The translations under genes were made by a program, and so were the position numbers. Of a DNA stretch of 64,000 nt, positions 1 to 8,305 are shown piece after piece. The notes beneath the pieces are model-generated. The model was not told the origin of the DNA. It was given only the letters and a program-made list of their open reading frames with translations, and did no database searches. Each line of letters opens with the position of its first letter. The first letter of the stretch is position 1. Origin of the DNA: an uncultured Oscillibacter sp. (lineage in GTDB: Bacteria > Bacillota > Clostridia > Oscillospirales > Oscillospiraceae); NCBI GenBank assembly GCA_900548505.1, contig URKI01000001.1, positions 22,748-86,747 on the forward strand, given 5' to 3'.

Positions 1-1
1 G

Positions 2-316
2 ACCATGTGGCAGTACTATACCCTGGGTAAGCTCACCCACTATCTGGCCGACGCCTTTACCTATCCCCACAATGAAAACTACACGGAGAGCCTGATCGCC
101 CACCGCCAGTATGAGGACGACCTGCGCTCGTACCTTGCCCAGTATCTGCGCTTCCGCAGCCTGCGCAGCCAGCAGCGCCGCGCGGACCTGGCCGCCGCCA
201 TCGAGGAGCTGCACCGGCAGTACATGACCGCCCAGTCCTCCATGCAGCGGGACGTACAGTACATCCTCCAGGCCACTGCCATGCTCATGGCCGGCGTGTG
301 CCCCAAGGCCGCCTGA
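2..316 (+). CDS. Zinc-dependent phospholipase C family protein, C-terminal fragment
   Basis: Only the last ~104 codons are inside the window; the frame is open through base 2, so the start lies upstream. The visible part contains LGKLTHYLADAFTYPHN, which resembles the metal-binding region of bacterial zinc-dependent phospholipase C-like proteins (His/Asp-rich 'HYLaD...pHn' pattern). The remainder is a charged helical tail. Which substrate it cleaves cannot be judged from a fragment. It is followed by a ~325-base gap holding the promoter and leader of the aromatic operon, so it belongs to a separate upstream transcript. Confidence 0.6.
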   Translation, partial: TMWQYYTLGKLTHYLADAFTYPHNENYTESLIAHRQYEDDLRSYLAQYLRFRSLRSQQRRADLAAAIEELHRQYMTAQSSMQRDVQYILQATAMLMAGVCPKAA

Positions 317-382
317 CCGGGCCGTTGGTTTTTTCTGTGAAAATGCGCCAGATTTTCTCTGCGTGTTTGTCAGAATTGTCAC

Positions 383-411
383 TTTTCTTTTCCCCTTGCG
401 AGTGCTATCCT
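383..411 (+). promoter_or_regulatory. Probable promoter of the aromatic amino acid operon
   Basis: A TGC extended -10 (TGCTATCCT, 403-411) lies 17 bases after TTTTCT (383-388). The same TGC-TATNNT arrangement precedes several other genes in this window. Transcription would start near 418, just ahead of the leader peptide ORF. The -35 is weak, so the assignment is tentative. Confidence 0.45.
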
Positions 412-444
412 TTAAATATCTAAAGTGCCCGAAAGGAATGCAGT

Positions 445-543
445 ATGAACCACACCATGTTCGCAGCTGAATACCGTTACTTTAGCTTTACCTACTTTTA
501 TGGTAAGGCTTATTTCGGTTGTGCTGAACGTGCATGTGATTGA
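445..543 (+). CDS. Phe/Tyr-rich attenuation leader peptide (32 aa)
   Basis: This short ORF runs from ATG 445 to TGA 541-543 behind a good ribosome binding site (GAAAGGA, 431-437, spacing 7). Ten of its 32 residues are aromatic, five Phe and five Tyr, and most sit in the run [10 protein letters not shown] encoded by 472-501. It contains no Trp. It lies between the promoter and an intrinsic terminator ahead of aroF, the classic layout of a ribosome-mediated attenuator sensing charged tRNA-Phe and tRNA-Tyr. Stalling at these codons would leave 517-530 free to form the antiterminator. The function is inferred from layout; the composition and spacing are seen directly. Confidence 0.85.
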   Translation: MNHTMFAAEYRYFSFTYFYGKAYFGCAERACD

Positions 544-606
544 TGGGGCGCTATATCGCAATCCGTCCATCTTCGTCCGCAGCCAACCGGCTGCGGACGT
601 TTTTTT
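517..606 (+). promoter_or_regulatory. Attenuator: antiterminator and intrinsic terminator before aroF
   Basis: The terminator is a perfect 10-bp stem, GTCCGCAGCC (575-584) with GGCTGCGGAC (589-598), loop AACC, followed by G and seven Ts (600-606). A competing helix can form between 517-530 and 574-588: GGTTG/CAACC, TGC/GCA and ACG/CGT. This would disrupt the terminator. The upstream strand of that helix lies directly after the aromatic codons and is covered by a ribosome reaching the leader stop codon, so starvation should allow read-through and plenty should terminate. The pairing was done by eye, without free-energy calculation. Confidence 0.8.
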
Positions 607-640
607 ATTCATGGACCATTTTCATCAGGAGGGATTCTCT

Positions 641-1654
641 ATGATCGTCGTTTTGAAGCATAACCCCAACCGTGACCAGCTGGAAAGCCTCATCGCCTGG
701 CTCCAGGACAAGGGCATCATCATCCACACCAGCATCGGCGAGGCCCACACCATTCTGGGCCTGGTGGGCGACACCTCCCAGCTGGACATCGACCTGATCG
801 CCGCGCTGGACATCGTGGAGGATGTCAAGCGGGTGCAGGAGCCCTACAAGAACGCCAACCGCAAGTTCCACCCCGAGGACACCGTGGTGAAGGTGGGCAA
901 CACCCAGATCGGCGGTGGCAATCTCACCATCATGGCCGGTCCCTGCTCCGTGGAGAGCGAGGAGCAGGTGGTGGCCATTGCCAAGGCCGTGAAGGCCAGC
1001 GGCGCCACCATGCTCCGGGGCGGTGCCTTCAAGCCCCGCACCTCTCCCTACTCCTTCCAGGGCCTGGGTGCCACAGGCCTGGAGTACCTGAAGGTAGCCC
1101 GGGAGGAGACGGGCCTGCCCATCGTCACCGAGCTGATGGACCTGAGCCAGCTGCCCCTGTTCAAGGACGTGGACGTGATCCAGATCGGCGCGAGAAACAT
1201 GCAGAATTTCGACCTTCTCAAGGCCGTGGGCCGGCAGGAAAAGCCCGTTATGATCAAGCGTGGCATGTCCGCCACCTATGAGGAGTGGCTCATGAGCGCC
1301 GAGTACGTCATGGCCGGCGGCAATGAAAACGTCATCCTCTGCGAGCGTGGCATCCGCACCTTCGAGAGCTACACCCGCAACACGCTGGACCTGGCCTGCA
1401 TCCCCGTCCTGCGCAAGCTGACCCACCTGCCCATCATCATCGACCCCAGCCACGCCACCGGCAAGAGCTGGCTGGTGGAGCCCCTGGCCATGGGCGCCGT
1501 GGCCACCGGTGCCGACGGCCTCCAGATCGAGGTCCACAACGACCCGGCCCACGCCCTGTGCGACGGCCCCCAGTCCCTCAAGCCCGAGGCGTTCGACGCC
1601 CTGGCAAAGAAGCTCTACAAGCTGCATGAGGCCGTCAAGGCCCTGGAGGAGTAA
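641..1654 (+). CDS. aroF: 3-deoxy-7-phosphoheptulonate (DAHP) synthase, type I beta
   Basis: Catalyses the first shikimate-pathway step, condensing phosphoenolpyruvate and erythrose-4-phosphate. The 337-residue protein has a short N-terminal ferredoxin-like domain (~1-70, MIVVLKHN...) as in Thermotoga/Bacillus type I-beta enzymes, then the TIM-barrel catalytic domain with [25 protein letters not shown] and [13 protein letters not shown] 641 is chosen because AGGAGGG (628-633) precedes it at normal spacing; an in-frame upstream ATG at 500 would translate through the terminator stem. First gene of the operon, so directly subject to the attenuator. tyrA follows after 3 bases. Confidence 0.96.
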   Translation: MIVVLKHNPNRDQLESLIAWLQDKGIIIHTSIGEAHTILGLVGDTSQLDIDLIAALDIVEDVKRVQEPYKNANRKFHPEDTVVKVGNTQIGGGNLTIMAGPCSVESEEQVVAIAKAVKASGATMLRGGAFKPRTSPYSFQGLGATGLEYLKVAREETGLPIVTELMDLSQLPLFKDVDVIQIGARNMQNFDLLKAVGRQEKPVMIKRGMSATYEEWLMSAEYVMAGGNENVILCERGIRTFESYTRNTLDLACIPVLRKLTHLPIIIDPSHATGKSWLVEPLAMGAVATGADGLQIEVHNDPAHALCDGPQSLKPEAFDALAKKLYKLHEAVKALEE

Positions 1655-1657
1655 GGT

Positions 1658-2494
1658 ATGAACGTGGGAATCGTGGGTCTGGGGCTCATCGGCGGCTCCA
1701 TGGCCAAAAGCATCAAGGCCCGCACGGGCCACACTGTCTACGGCGTGGACCTGGGTGCCGAGACCATGACCATGGCCCGCATGTGCGGCGCCATCGACGC
1801 CCCGCTGACAGACGATAATCTCGGTGCCTGTGACCTGATCCTGATCGCCATCCGGCCCCAGGCCGCCATCGACTGGGTGAAGTCCCACGCCGCCGCCATC
1901 TCCAAGTCCGCCATCGTGGTGGACCTTTGCGGCGTCAAGCGCAGCGTGGTGGCGGCTATCGCCCCGGTGGCGGAGCAGTATGGCTTTGCCTACATCGGCG
2001 GTCACCCCATGGCCGGCCGGGAGCGGGGCGGCTTCACCGCCGCTACGGACGACCTCTACGTAGGCGCCTCCATGATCCTCACGCCGGACAAGCGCACGGA
2101 CATGCAGCTTCTGGAGACGCTGAAGGCCTTCTTCCTGGACGTGGGCTTTGCGGGTCTCACCTTCTCCACCCCGGAAGAGCACGACCGCATCATCGCCTTC
2201 ACCTCCCAGCTGGCCCACATCGCCTCCAGCGCCTACGTCAAGTCGCCGGAGGCCCAGCGCCGCCGGGGCTTCTCCGCCGGCAGCTTCCAGGACATGACCC
2301 GCGTGGCCCGGCTGGACGAGGACATGTGGACGGAGCTGTTTCTGGCTGACGCCGACTACCTCACAAGCGAGCTGGAGGTGCTGGTCGGCCACCTGAACGA
2401 ATATCTGGACGCCCTGAAAAACCGGGACGCGGAGCAGCTGCGTGCCCTGCTGCGGGACGGCCGGGAGAAAAAGGCCACTGCCGGCGGCAACTGA
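1658..2494 (+). CDS. tyrA: Prephenate dehydrogenase
   Basis: Converts prephenate to 4-hydroxyphenylpyruvate in the tyrosine branch. The 278-residue protein starts with a Rossmann nucleotide-binding motif (VGIVGLGLIGGSMAKSI, GxGxxG) and carries the family motifs GGHPMAGRE (~105-115) and the helical C-terminal dimer domain with AFTSQLAHI. It lacks a C-terminal ACT domain, unlike B. subtilis TyrA, so Tyr feedback through ACT is not expected. Start codon lies 3 bases after the aroF stop; translational coupling is likely. Confidence 0.95.
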   Translation: MNVGIVGLGLIGGSMAKSIKARTGHTVYGVDLGAETMTMARMCGAIDAPLTDDNLGACDLILIAIRPQAAIDWVKSHAAAISKSAIVVDLCGVKRSVVAAIAPVAEQYGFAYIGGHPMAGRERGGFTAATDDLYVGASMILTPDKRTDMQLLETLKAFFLDVGFAGLTFSTPEEHDRIIAFTSQLAHIASSAYVKSPEAQRRRGFSAGSFQDMTRVARLDEDMWTELFLADADYLTSELEVLVGHLNEYLDALKNRDAEQLRALLRDGREKKATAGGN

Positions 2495-2540
2495 TGCTCC
2501 GGGGCCGCCGCCCCTACACTATATAAAAGGAGTTTTCCCT

Positions 2541-3611
2541 ATGTCCGACTCCATCCAAACCATCCCCGTCCGCACCAGTCCCGCCTACACGGTGCAGATC
2601 GCCCCGGGCCTGCTGGGCCGGTGCGGTGCGCTGCTGCGGGACGTGTTCTCCCCCTGCCGGGTGGCCGTGGTCACGGACTCCACCGTGGCGCCCCTCTATC
2701 TGGAGCGGGTGACCGCCAGTCTCACCGGCGCCGGTTTTTCCGTGATCTCCTATGTGTTCCCCGCCGGCGAGGCCCACAAAAATATGGAAACCCTCTCCGC
2801 CATTCTGGAATTTTTCGCCCGGGAGCATCTGACCCGCACAGACTGCGTGGCCGCCCTGGGCGGCGGCGTGGCAGGGGACATGGCGGGCTTTGCCGCCGCC
2901 GTGTACCTCCGGGGCATCCGCTATGTGCAGCTGCCCACCACCCTCCTTGCCGCCGTGGACTCCTCCGTGGGCGGCAAGACCGCCATCGACCTTGCCGCCG
3001 GAAAGAACCTGGCAGGTGCCTTTTTGCAGCCCGCCGCCGTGCTCTGCGACACGCAGTGCCTTGCCTCGCTGCCGCGGGACGTATTTGCCGACGGCGCCGC
3101 CGAGGCCATCAAAACCGGCGTCCTGGCCGACGAGTCCCTCTTCTCCCTTTTTGAGGACGGCACCCTCACCGCCGCCCCGGCGGAGGTCATCGCCCGGTGC
3201 GTTGCCTACAAGGCCGGCGTCGTGGAGCGGGACGAAAAAGAGCAGGGAGAGCGGAAACTTCTGAACCTGGGCCACACCGTGGGCCACGCCATTGAAAAGT
3301 GCAGCGGCTACGCCATCCCCCACGGCCATGCCGTGGCAGCTGGCCTTGCCATCATGGCCCGTGCCGCCCAGCGCATGGGCTGGACGGACGGCCCCATCGC
3401 CGAACGCATCGCCGCCTGCCTTGCGAAAAACGATCTTCCCACCGGCACCGGCTTTTCCGCCGCGGACCTGGCCCGGGCGGCCCTCTCCGACAAAAAGCGG
3501 GCGGGCGACACCATCACCATCGTGGTGCCCCGGCGCATGGGCGCATGTTCGCTGCGGCCCCTGCCGGTAAGTGAGCTGGAAACCCTCATCGCCGCGGGAC
3601 TGGAGGGATAA
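2541..3611 (+). CDS. aroB: 3-dehydroquinate synthase
   Basis: NAD- and metal-dependent cyclisation of DAHP to 3-dehydroquinate, second shikimate-pathway step. The 356-residue protein has FPAGEAHKNMETL, the nucleotide-binding LGGGVAGDMAGFAAA, PTTLLAAVDSSVGGKTA and the metal-ligand region LNLGHTVGHAIE and PHGHAVAAGL. ATG 2541 is preferred: AAAAGGAG (2525-2532) lies 8 bases upstream and the protein then starts like other AroB proteins. It is separated from tyrA by 46 bases without a terminator, so cotranscription is expected. Confidence 0.96.
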   Translation: MSDSIQTIPVRTSPAYTVQIAPGLLGRCGALLRDVFSPCRVAVVTDSTVAPLYLERVTASLTGAGFSVISYVFPAGEAHKNMETLSAILEFFAREHLTRTDCVAALGGGVAGDMAGFAAAVYLRGIRYVQLPTTLLAAVDSSVGGKTAIDLAAGKNLAGAFLQPAAVLCDTQCLASLPRDVFADGAAEAIKTGVLADESLFSLFEDGTLTAAPAEVIARCVAYKAGVVERDEKEQGERKLLNLGHTVGHAIEKCSGYAIPHGHAVAAGLAIMARAAQRMGWTDGPIAERIAACLAKNDLPTGTGFSAADLARAALSDKKRAGDTITIVVPRRMGACSLRPLPVSELETLIAAGLEG

Positions 3612-3612
3612 G

Positions 3613-4857
3613 ATGGACATTCGCATCACACCAAAAAAGCTCTCCGGCGCCGTGACGCCGCCGCCCAGCAAGTCCCAGGCCCACCGGCTGCTCATCGCGG
3701 CTGCACTTATCAATAGCGGTGTCAGCGTGATCCACGGCCTGGCAGACTCTCAGGACATCCTGGCCACCCGCCGGTGCCTCTCCGCCCTGGGCGCCAGGAT
3801 CGACGATGCGGACGAGGATACCGTCCAGGTCTGCGGGCTGGGTAATGCCATCGTAGAGGCGGGGCCTGCCCCCATTCTGGACTGTGGGGAGTCCGGCTCC
3901 ACCCTGCGCTTTTTGATCCCCCTGGCCCTGCTGGTAAACGGAAGCGCCTGCTTTGTCGGCCACGGGCGGCTCATGGAGCGGCCCCAGGGTCCCTACGAAA
4001 ATCTCTTCCGGGAAAAGGGCATCGCCTGGTCATTCAAGGACGGCGTCCTCTCCGTGGACGGTGGGAAAGGGTATGATGACTACGCCCTCTCCCCCGGGGA
4101 ATACCGCCTGCCGGGCAACGTCTCCAGCCAGTTTTTTACCGGGCTCCTGTTTGTTCTCCCTCTGCTGGACGGCGACTCCACCCTGGTGCCCACCACGCCC
4201 CTGGAGAGCCGGGACTATCTGGAGATGACCCGCAGCGTGCTGGAGCTGGCCGGCGTAGAGAGCCGGTGGGAGGGCGATGTGCTTCACATCCCCGGCCGTC
4301 AGCACTACGCACCCTTTGAAGCCGCCGTGGAGGCGGACTGGTCCCAGGCAGCATTCTGGTACGCCGCCATCGCCCTGGGCTCCCAGCTGGAGCTGGAGGG
4401 GCTCAACGCCTTTTCTGTTCAGGGGGACATGGCTGTGGTGCCCCACTTCCTGCGTCTGACCCAGCCCGGGGATCTGGAGATCGACGTCTCCGGCATCCCA
4501 GACCTGCTGCCGCCCCTGGCAGTAATGGCGGCAGTCCGCTCCGGTACCACCCGCTTTGTCAACGCCGGGCGGCTGCGGATGAAGGAGAGCGACCGGCTCT
4601 CTACCGTCTGCGCCATGCTGCGGGCTTTGGGGGGAAGCTGCCAGGAGGGGCCGGACAGCCTCTCCGTCACCGGCGGCACCCTCACCGGCGGCACCGTGGA
4701 CGGAGCCAACGACCACCGCATCGTCATGGCGGCGGCCATTGCCGCCACCGCCTGCGCTGCCCCCGTCACCATTTTAGGCGCCGAGGCGGTAGAAAAATCC
4801 TACCCGGACTTCTGGGAGGTCTACCAGTCCTTGGGAGGTGAAGTCCATGTCCTCTGA
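3613..4857 (+). CDS. aroA: 3-phosphoshikimate 1-carboxyvinyltransferase (EPSP synthase)
   Basis: Transfers enolpyruvate from PEP to shikimate-3-phosphate. The 414-residue protein shows PPSKSQAHRLLIAA at the N-terminus, DCGESGSTLRFLIPLA, LPGNVSSQFFTGLL, the RMKESDRL signature and NDHRIVMAAAIAA near the C-terminus, in the family order. ATG 3613 lies one base after the aroB stop and follows GGAGGG (3602-3607). The motif GESGSTLRF replaces the LFLGNAGTAMR form of enterobacterial enzymes, as is common in Clostridia. Confidence 0.95.
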   Translation: MDIRITPKKLSGAVTPPPSKSQAHRLLIAAALINSGVSVIHGLADSQDILATRRCLSALGARIDDADEDTVQVCGLGNAIVEAGPAPILDCGESGSTLRFLIPLALLVNGSACFVGHGRLMERPQGPYENLFREKGIAWSFKDGVLSVDGGKGYDDYALSPGEYRLPGNVSSQFFTGLLFVLPLLDGDSTLVPTTPLESRDYLEMTRSVLELAGVESRWEGDVLHIPGRQHYAPFEAAVEADWSQAAFWYAAIALGSQLELEGLNAFSVQGDMAVVPHFLRLTQPGDLEIDVSGIPDLLPPLAVMAAVRSGTTRFVNAGRLRMKESDRLSTVCAMLRALGGSCQEGPDSLSVTGGTLTGGTVDGANDHRIVMAAAIAATACAAPVTILGAEAVEKSYPDFWEVYQSLGGEVHVL

Positions 4858-5938
4858 GTTTGGAAAGCTCATCAAAATCAGCGTGTTCGGCCAATCCCAT
4901 GGAAAGGCCATCGGCGTGGTCATCGACGGGCTTCCCGCCGGAGAGGCTGTAGACACCGAGGAACTGCAAACCTTTTTGAATCGCCGCAGAGGCGGCGGCT
5001 CCCTCCTTTCCACTGCCCGCAAGGAGGGGGACGTACCCGTATTCCTCTCAGGCCTTGAAAACGGCAAAACCTGCGGTGCGCCCCTTTGTGCCGTCATCGA
5101 AAATGCCGACCAGCATTCCTCCGATTACGCCGGTCTCACAGACACCCCCCGCCCCGGCCACGCGGACTTTACCGCCGCCGTCAAGTGGGGCGGCGCGGCG
5201 GACATGCGGGGCGGCGGACACTTCTCCGGCCGGCTGACAGCCCCGCTGTGCATCGCCGGGGGCATCGCCAGGCAGATCCTCGCCCGCCGGGGCATCCATG
5301 TAGGTGCCCACCTTTCTTCCGTGGGCACGGAGCAGGACGACGCCTTCCCCCTGCACCCCACGGCAGATCTCTTTGCAGCCGTGGCCGCCAAGGCCTTCCC
5401 CGTCCTCTCTGACGAGGCAGGCGCGCGGATGCAGGAGGCCATTCTGGCCGCCCGGTCCGAGGGAGACTCCCTGGGCGGCATCGTGGAGTGCGCCGCCATC
5501 GGCCTCCCCGCCGGGCTGGGAGACCCCATGTTCGACGGAATGGAGAGCCGCCTGGCTGCGGCACTTTTCGGCATCCCCGCCGTTAAGGGCGTGGAGTTCG
5601 GCGCAGGCTTTGACGCTGCCCAGTCCCGCGGGTCGGAAAATAACGATGCCTTTGCGGTCGACTGCGGCGCCGTGGTCACCAAGACCAACCACGCCGGCGG
5701 CATCCTGGGCGGCATCACCACCGGCATGCCCCTTGTGCTGCGGGCGGCGTTCAAGCCCACGCCGTCCATCGCAAAGCCCCAGCAGACCGTATCCCTTTCC
5801 GCTATGGAAAATACCCAGCTTCAGATCCGGGGCCGTCATGACCCCTGCATCGCCCACCGGGCTGTCCCTGTTGTCGAGGCGGTCACTGCCGCCGTGCTGT
5901 TAGATTTACTGTTGGAGGGAAATCATGGAACTTTCTGA
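4847..5938 (+). CDS. aroC: Chorismate synthase
   Basis: Makes chorismate from EPSP using reduced FMN. The 363-residue protein has GQSHGKAIGVVIDGLPAG (usually GESHG), RPGHADFTAAVKWG, DMRGGGHFSGRLTAPLCIAG and near the end RHDPCIAHRAVPVVEA. ATG 4847 is preferred to GTG 4838 because GGGAGGTG (4833-4840) is then a properly spaced ribosome binding site. The start overlaps the end of aroA by 11 bases, indicating translational coupling. Confidence 0.94.
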   Translation: MSSEFGKLIKISVFGQSHGKAIGVVIDGLPAGEAVDTEELQTFLNRRRGGGSLLSTARKEGDVPVFLSGLENGKTCGAPLCAVIENADQHSSDYAGLTDTPRPGHADFTAAVKWGGAADMRGGGHFSGRLTAPLCIAGGIARQILARRGIHVGAHLSSVGTEQDDAFPLHPTADLFAAVAAKAFPVLSDEAGARMQEAILAARSEGDSLGGIVECAAIGLPAGLGDPMFDGMESRLAAALFGIPAVKGVEFGAGFDAAQSRGSENNDAFAVDCGAVVTKTNHAGGILGGITTGMPLVLRAAFKPTPSIAKPQQTVSLSAMENTQLQIRGRHDPCIAHRAVPVVEAVTAAVLLDLLLEGNHGTF

Positions 5939-7061
5939 GATTCGCGAACAGATCAACACCGTGGATGAGCAGCTGCTGTCGCTGTTTTTACAGCGCATGG
6001 AGCTGTCCGAAGCCGTCGCCGCCTACAAAAACGAGCACCACCTCCCCATTTTGAACAAACAGCGGGAGCGGGAGATCCTCTCCAAGGTGACGGAGCAGTC
6101 CGGCGACAAGGAGCGCTACGCCTACCACCTGTTCTCCACGCTGCTGGAGCTGTCCCGCTCCCGGCAGGCGGAGCTCATCTCCGCTCCCACCCGGGTGGCC
6201 GCCCAGGTGAAGGCCTCCCTGGCCGCCGGCAGCGAGGTGTTCCCCCAGACGGGCCTGGTGGCCTGCCAGGGCGTGGAGGGCGCCAACTCCCAGGTGGCCT
6301 GCGACCGCATCGTGCCCCGGGGCAACATCGTCTACGTCAAGAGCTTTGAGGCGGTGTTCTCCGCCGTGGAGTCCGGCCTGTGCCGCTTCGGCGTGGTGCC
6401 CATTGAAAACAGCTCCAACGGCTCCGTCCGCGCCATCTATGATCTGATCCAGCGCAAGAAGTTCTCCATCGTCCGCTCCACCCGCCTTTGCATCCGCCAC
6501 GAGCTGCTGGCCCTGCCCGGCGTGAAGATGGACGACATCACGGAGATCTATTCTCACGAGCAGGCCATCGGCCAGTGCAGCAAGTTCCTGGGCAGCCTGA
6601 ACGGCGTGCGGGTCATCCCCTGCGACAACACCGCTGCCGCCGCCAAGATGGTCTCTGAGAGCGGCAGCCGCCACGCCGCCGCCATCTCCTCCCACCCCTG
6701 TGCCGCATTGTACGGCCTGGAGATGGTCCGGGACGACATTCAGGACAGCGACAACAACTACACCCGCTTCATCTGCATCACCAAGGACCCGGTCATCTAC
6801 GCCGGCGCCAACCGCATCAGCCTCATCATCGCCTGCGACAATAAGCCCGGCGCCCTGTACGACATTCTCTCCAAGCTGGCGGCCCTGGGCATCAACATGA
6901 CCAAGCTGGAGTCCTGCCCCGTCACCGGCCGGAATTTCGAGTTCATCTTCTTCCTGGAGCTGGAGGCCTCCGTCCACGAGCCGGGCGTGCTGCCCATGCT
7001 GGAGGAGCTGGAGCGCAGCTGTGAGAGCTTCCAGTTCCTGGGCAGCTACGCGGAAGTGTGA
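5925..7061 (+). CDS. pheA: Bifunctional chorismate mutase / prephenate dehydratase (P-protein)
   Basis: Carries chorismate to phenylpyruvate. Residues ~1-85 form an AroQ-type chorismate mutase (MELSEIREQINTVDEQLLSLF...R...VAAYK). Residues ~105-280 are the prephenate dehydratase domain, with GVVPIENSSNGSV and the catalytic NNYTRFICI. Residues ~290-375 are an ACT domain (NKPGALYDILS, LESCPV in place of the usual ESRP), which normally gives Phe feedback inhibition. It overlaps aroC by 14 bases. The only chorismate mutase recognised in the window, so it also supplies prephenate to tyrA. Confidence 0.95.
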   Translation: MELSEIREQINTVDEQLLSLFLQRMELSEAVAAYKNEHHLPILNKQREREILSKVTEQSGDKERYAYHLFSTLLELSRSRQAELISAPTRVAAQVKASLAAGSEVFPQTGLVACQGVEGANSQVACDRIVPRGNIVYVKSFEAVFSAVESGLCRFGVVPIENSSNGSVRAIYDLIQRKKFSIVRSTRLCIRHELLALPGVKMDDITEIYSHEQAIGQCSKFLGSLNGVRVIPCDNTAAAAKMVSESGSRHAAAISSHPCAALYGLEMVRDDIQDSDNNYTRFICITKDPVIYAGANRISLIIACDNKPGALYDILSKLAALGINMTKLESCPVTGRNFEFIFFLELEASVHEPGVLPMLEELERSCESFQFLGSYAEV

Positions 7062-7063
7062 CC

Positions 7064-8305
7064 ATGGGCACACTGGTTTACGGTCTTTTGGGCCGGAAGC
7101 TGGGCCACAGCTGGTCCGTGCCCATCCACACCGCCCTGGGCTGTGCAGGCTACCGGCTCATCGAGCTGGAGCCCGAGGAGCTGCCCGCTTTCCTCGCCCG
7201 GGGGGACATCGGCGGGCTCAATGTGACCATCCCCTACAAAATGGACGTCATGCCCCTTTGCGACAGCATTGATGACCGGGCCGCCGCCATCGGCAGCGTC
7301 AACACCATCGTGCGCCGGGACGGAAAGCTCCTGGCCTTCAACACCGATGCCGACGGCTTTTGCTTCATGGCCCGGCGGGCCGGTGTGGATTTTCACGGCG
7401 GGAAAGTCCTGGTCTTGGGCAGCGGCGGTGCCTCCCGCACCGCCGTGGCCTGCGCCCGGCAGCTGGGCGCCCGGGAAGTGGTGGTCATCTCCCGTTCCGG
7501 GCCGGACAACTACGAAAACCTCTCCCGCCACGCGGACGCGGACATCGTGGTGAACACCACGCCGGTGGGCATGTACCCCGGCAACGGGGCCGCGCCGGTG
7601 GACCTCACCGCCTTTCCCCGGTGCCGGGGCGTGCTGGACGTTATTTACAACCCACACCGCACGGCCCTGCTGCTCCAGGCCCAGGCACTGGGCATTCCCT
7701 GCTCCGACGGGCTTGCCATGCTGGTGGCCCAAGCCAAGGCGGCGGAGGAGCACTTCTTCTCCCGCTCCATTCCCGACGGAGAAACGGAGCGCATCCTCTC
7801 GGCTCTGCGCCATGAGACGGAAAACATCGTGCTCATCGGCATGCCCGGGTGCGGCAAATCCACCGTAGGCGCAGCCCTGGCCGCCCTGACCGGCCGGGAG
7901 GCTGTGGATATCGACGCGGAAATCGAGCGCCGGGCGGGCTGCCCCATTCCGGAGATCTTTGCCCGGGGCGGCGAGGCAGAATTCCGCGCCCTGGAGCGTG
8001 AGGCCACGGCGGAAGCCGGCAAGCGCACCGGCTGCATCCTGCTCACCGGCGGCGGCGCGGTGAAAACGCCGGAAAACTACGGCGCCCTGCGGCAGAACGG
8101 CCGCATCTACCACCTGCTGCGGGACGTGGGAACCCTGCCCACCGACGGCCGCCCCCTCTCCCAGGGTGCGGACCTTGCGGCCATGTGGCGGGAGCGCAAG
8201 CCCCTTTATGAGCGCTTCCGGGACACAGTCATCGACAACAACGGCCCGGCGGAGGAGACCGCCCAGGCCATCTGGAGGGATTTTTGTGCGTATTCTGGTG
8301 ATTAA
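7064..8305 (+). CDS. aroE-aroK: Fused shikimate dehydrogenase - shikimate kinase
   Basis: The 413-residue protein joins two consecutive pathway enzymes. Residues ~1-255 are AroE: LGRKLGHSWSVPIH, the catalytic-lysine motif NVTIPYK, FNTDADGF, and the nucleotide motif LVLGSGGASRTAV. Residues ~258-413 are AroK: Walker A IGMPGCGKST, VDIDAEIERRAG, GGGAVKTP and RKPLYERF. There is no stop or frameshift at the junction. ATG 7064 is chosen over GTG 7058 for spacing to GGAAG (7052-7056); it starts 2 bases after the pheA stop. Usually these are separate genes, so this is a natural bifunctional enzyme turning 3-dehydroshikimate into shikimate-3-phosphate. Confidence 0.93.
   Translation: MGTLVYGLLGRKLGHSWSVPIHTALGCAGYRLIELEPEELPAFLARGDIGGLNVTIPYKMDVMPLCDSIDDRAAAIGSVNTIVRRDGKLLAFNTDADGFCFMARRAGVDFHGGKVLVLGSGGASRTAVACARQLGAREVVVISRSGPDNYENLSRHADADIVVNTTPVGMYPGNGAAPVDLTAFPRCRGVLDVIYNPHRTALLLQAQALGIPCSDGLAMLVAQAKAAEEHFFSRSIPDGETERILSALRHETENIVLIGMPGCGKSTVGAALAALTGREAVDIDAEIERRAGCPIPEIFARGGEAEFRALEREATAEAGKRTGCILLTGGGAVKTPENYGALRQNGRIYHLLRDVGTLPTDGRPLSQGADLAAMWRERKPLYERFRDTVIDNNGPAEETAQAIWRDFCAYSGD

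Noticed and set aside
500..640. Upstream extension of DAHP synthase to ATG 500
   Set aside because: It would translate through the terminator stem and add 47 residues absent from the family; AGGAGGG before ATG 641 fixes the start.
605..2392. 595-codon open frame on the minus strand opposite aroF and tyrA
   Set aside because: It is antisense to two well-recognised genes, has a Gly/Ala/His-rich composition typical of GC-rich shadow frames, and has no ribosome binding site or family resemblance.
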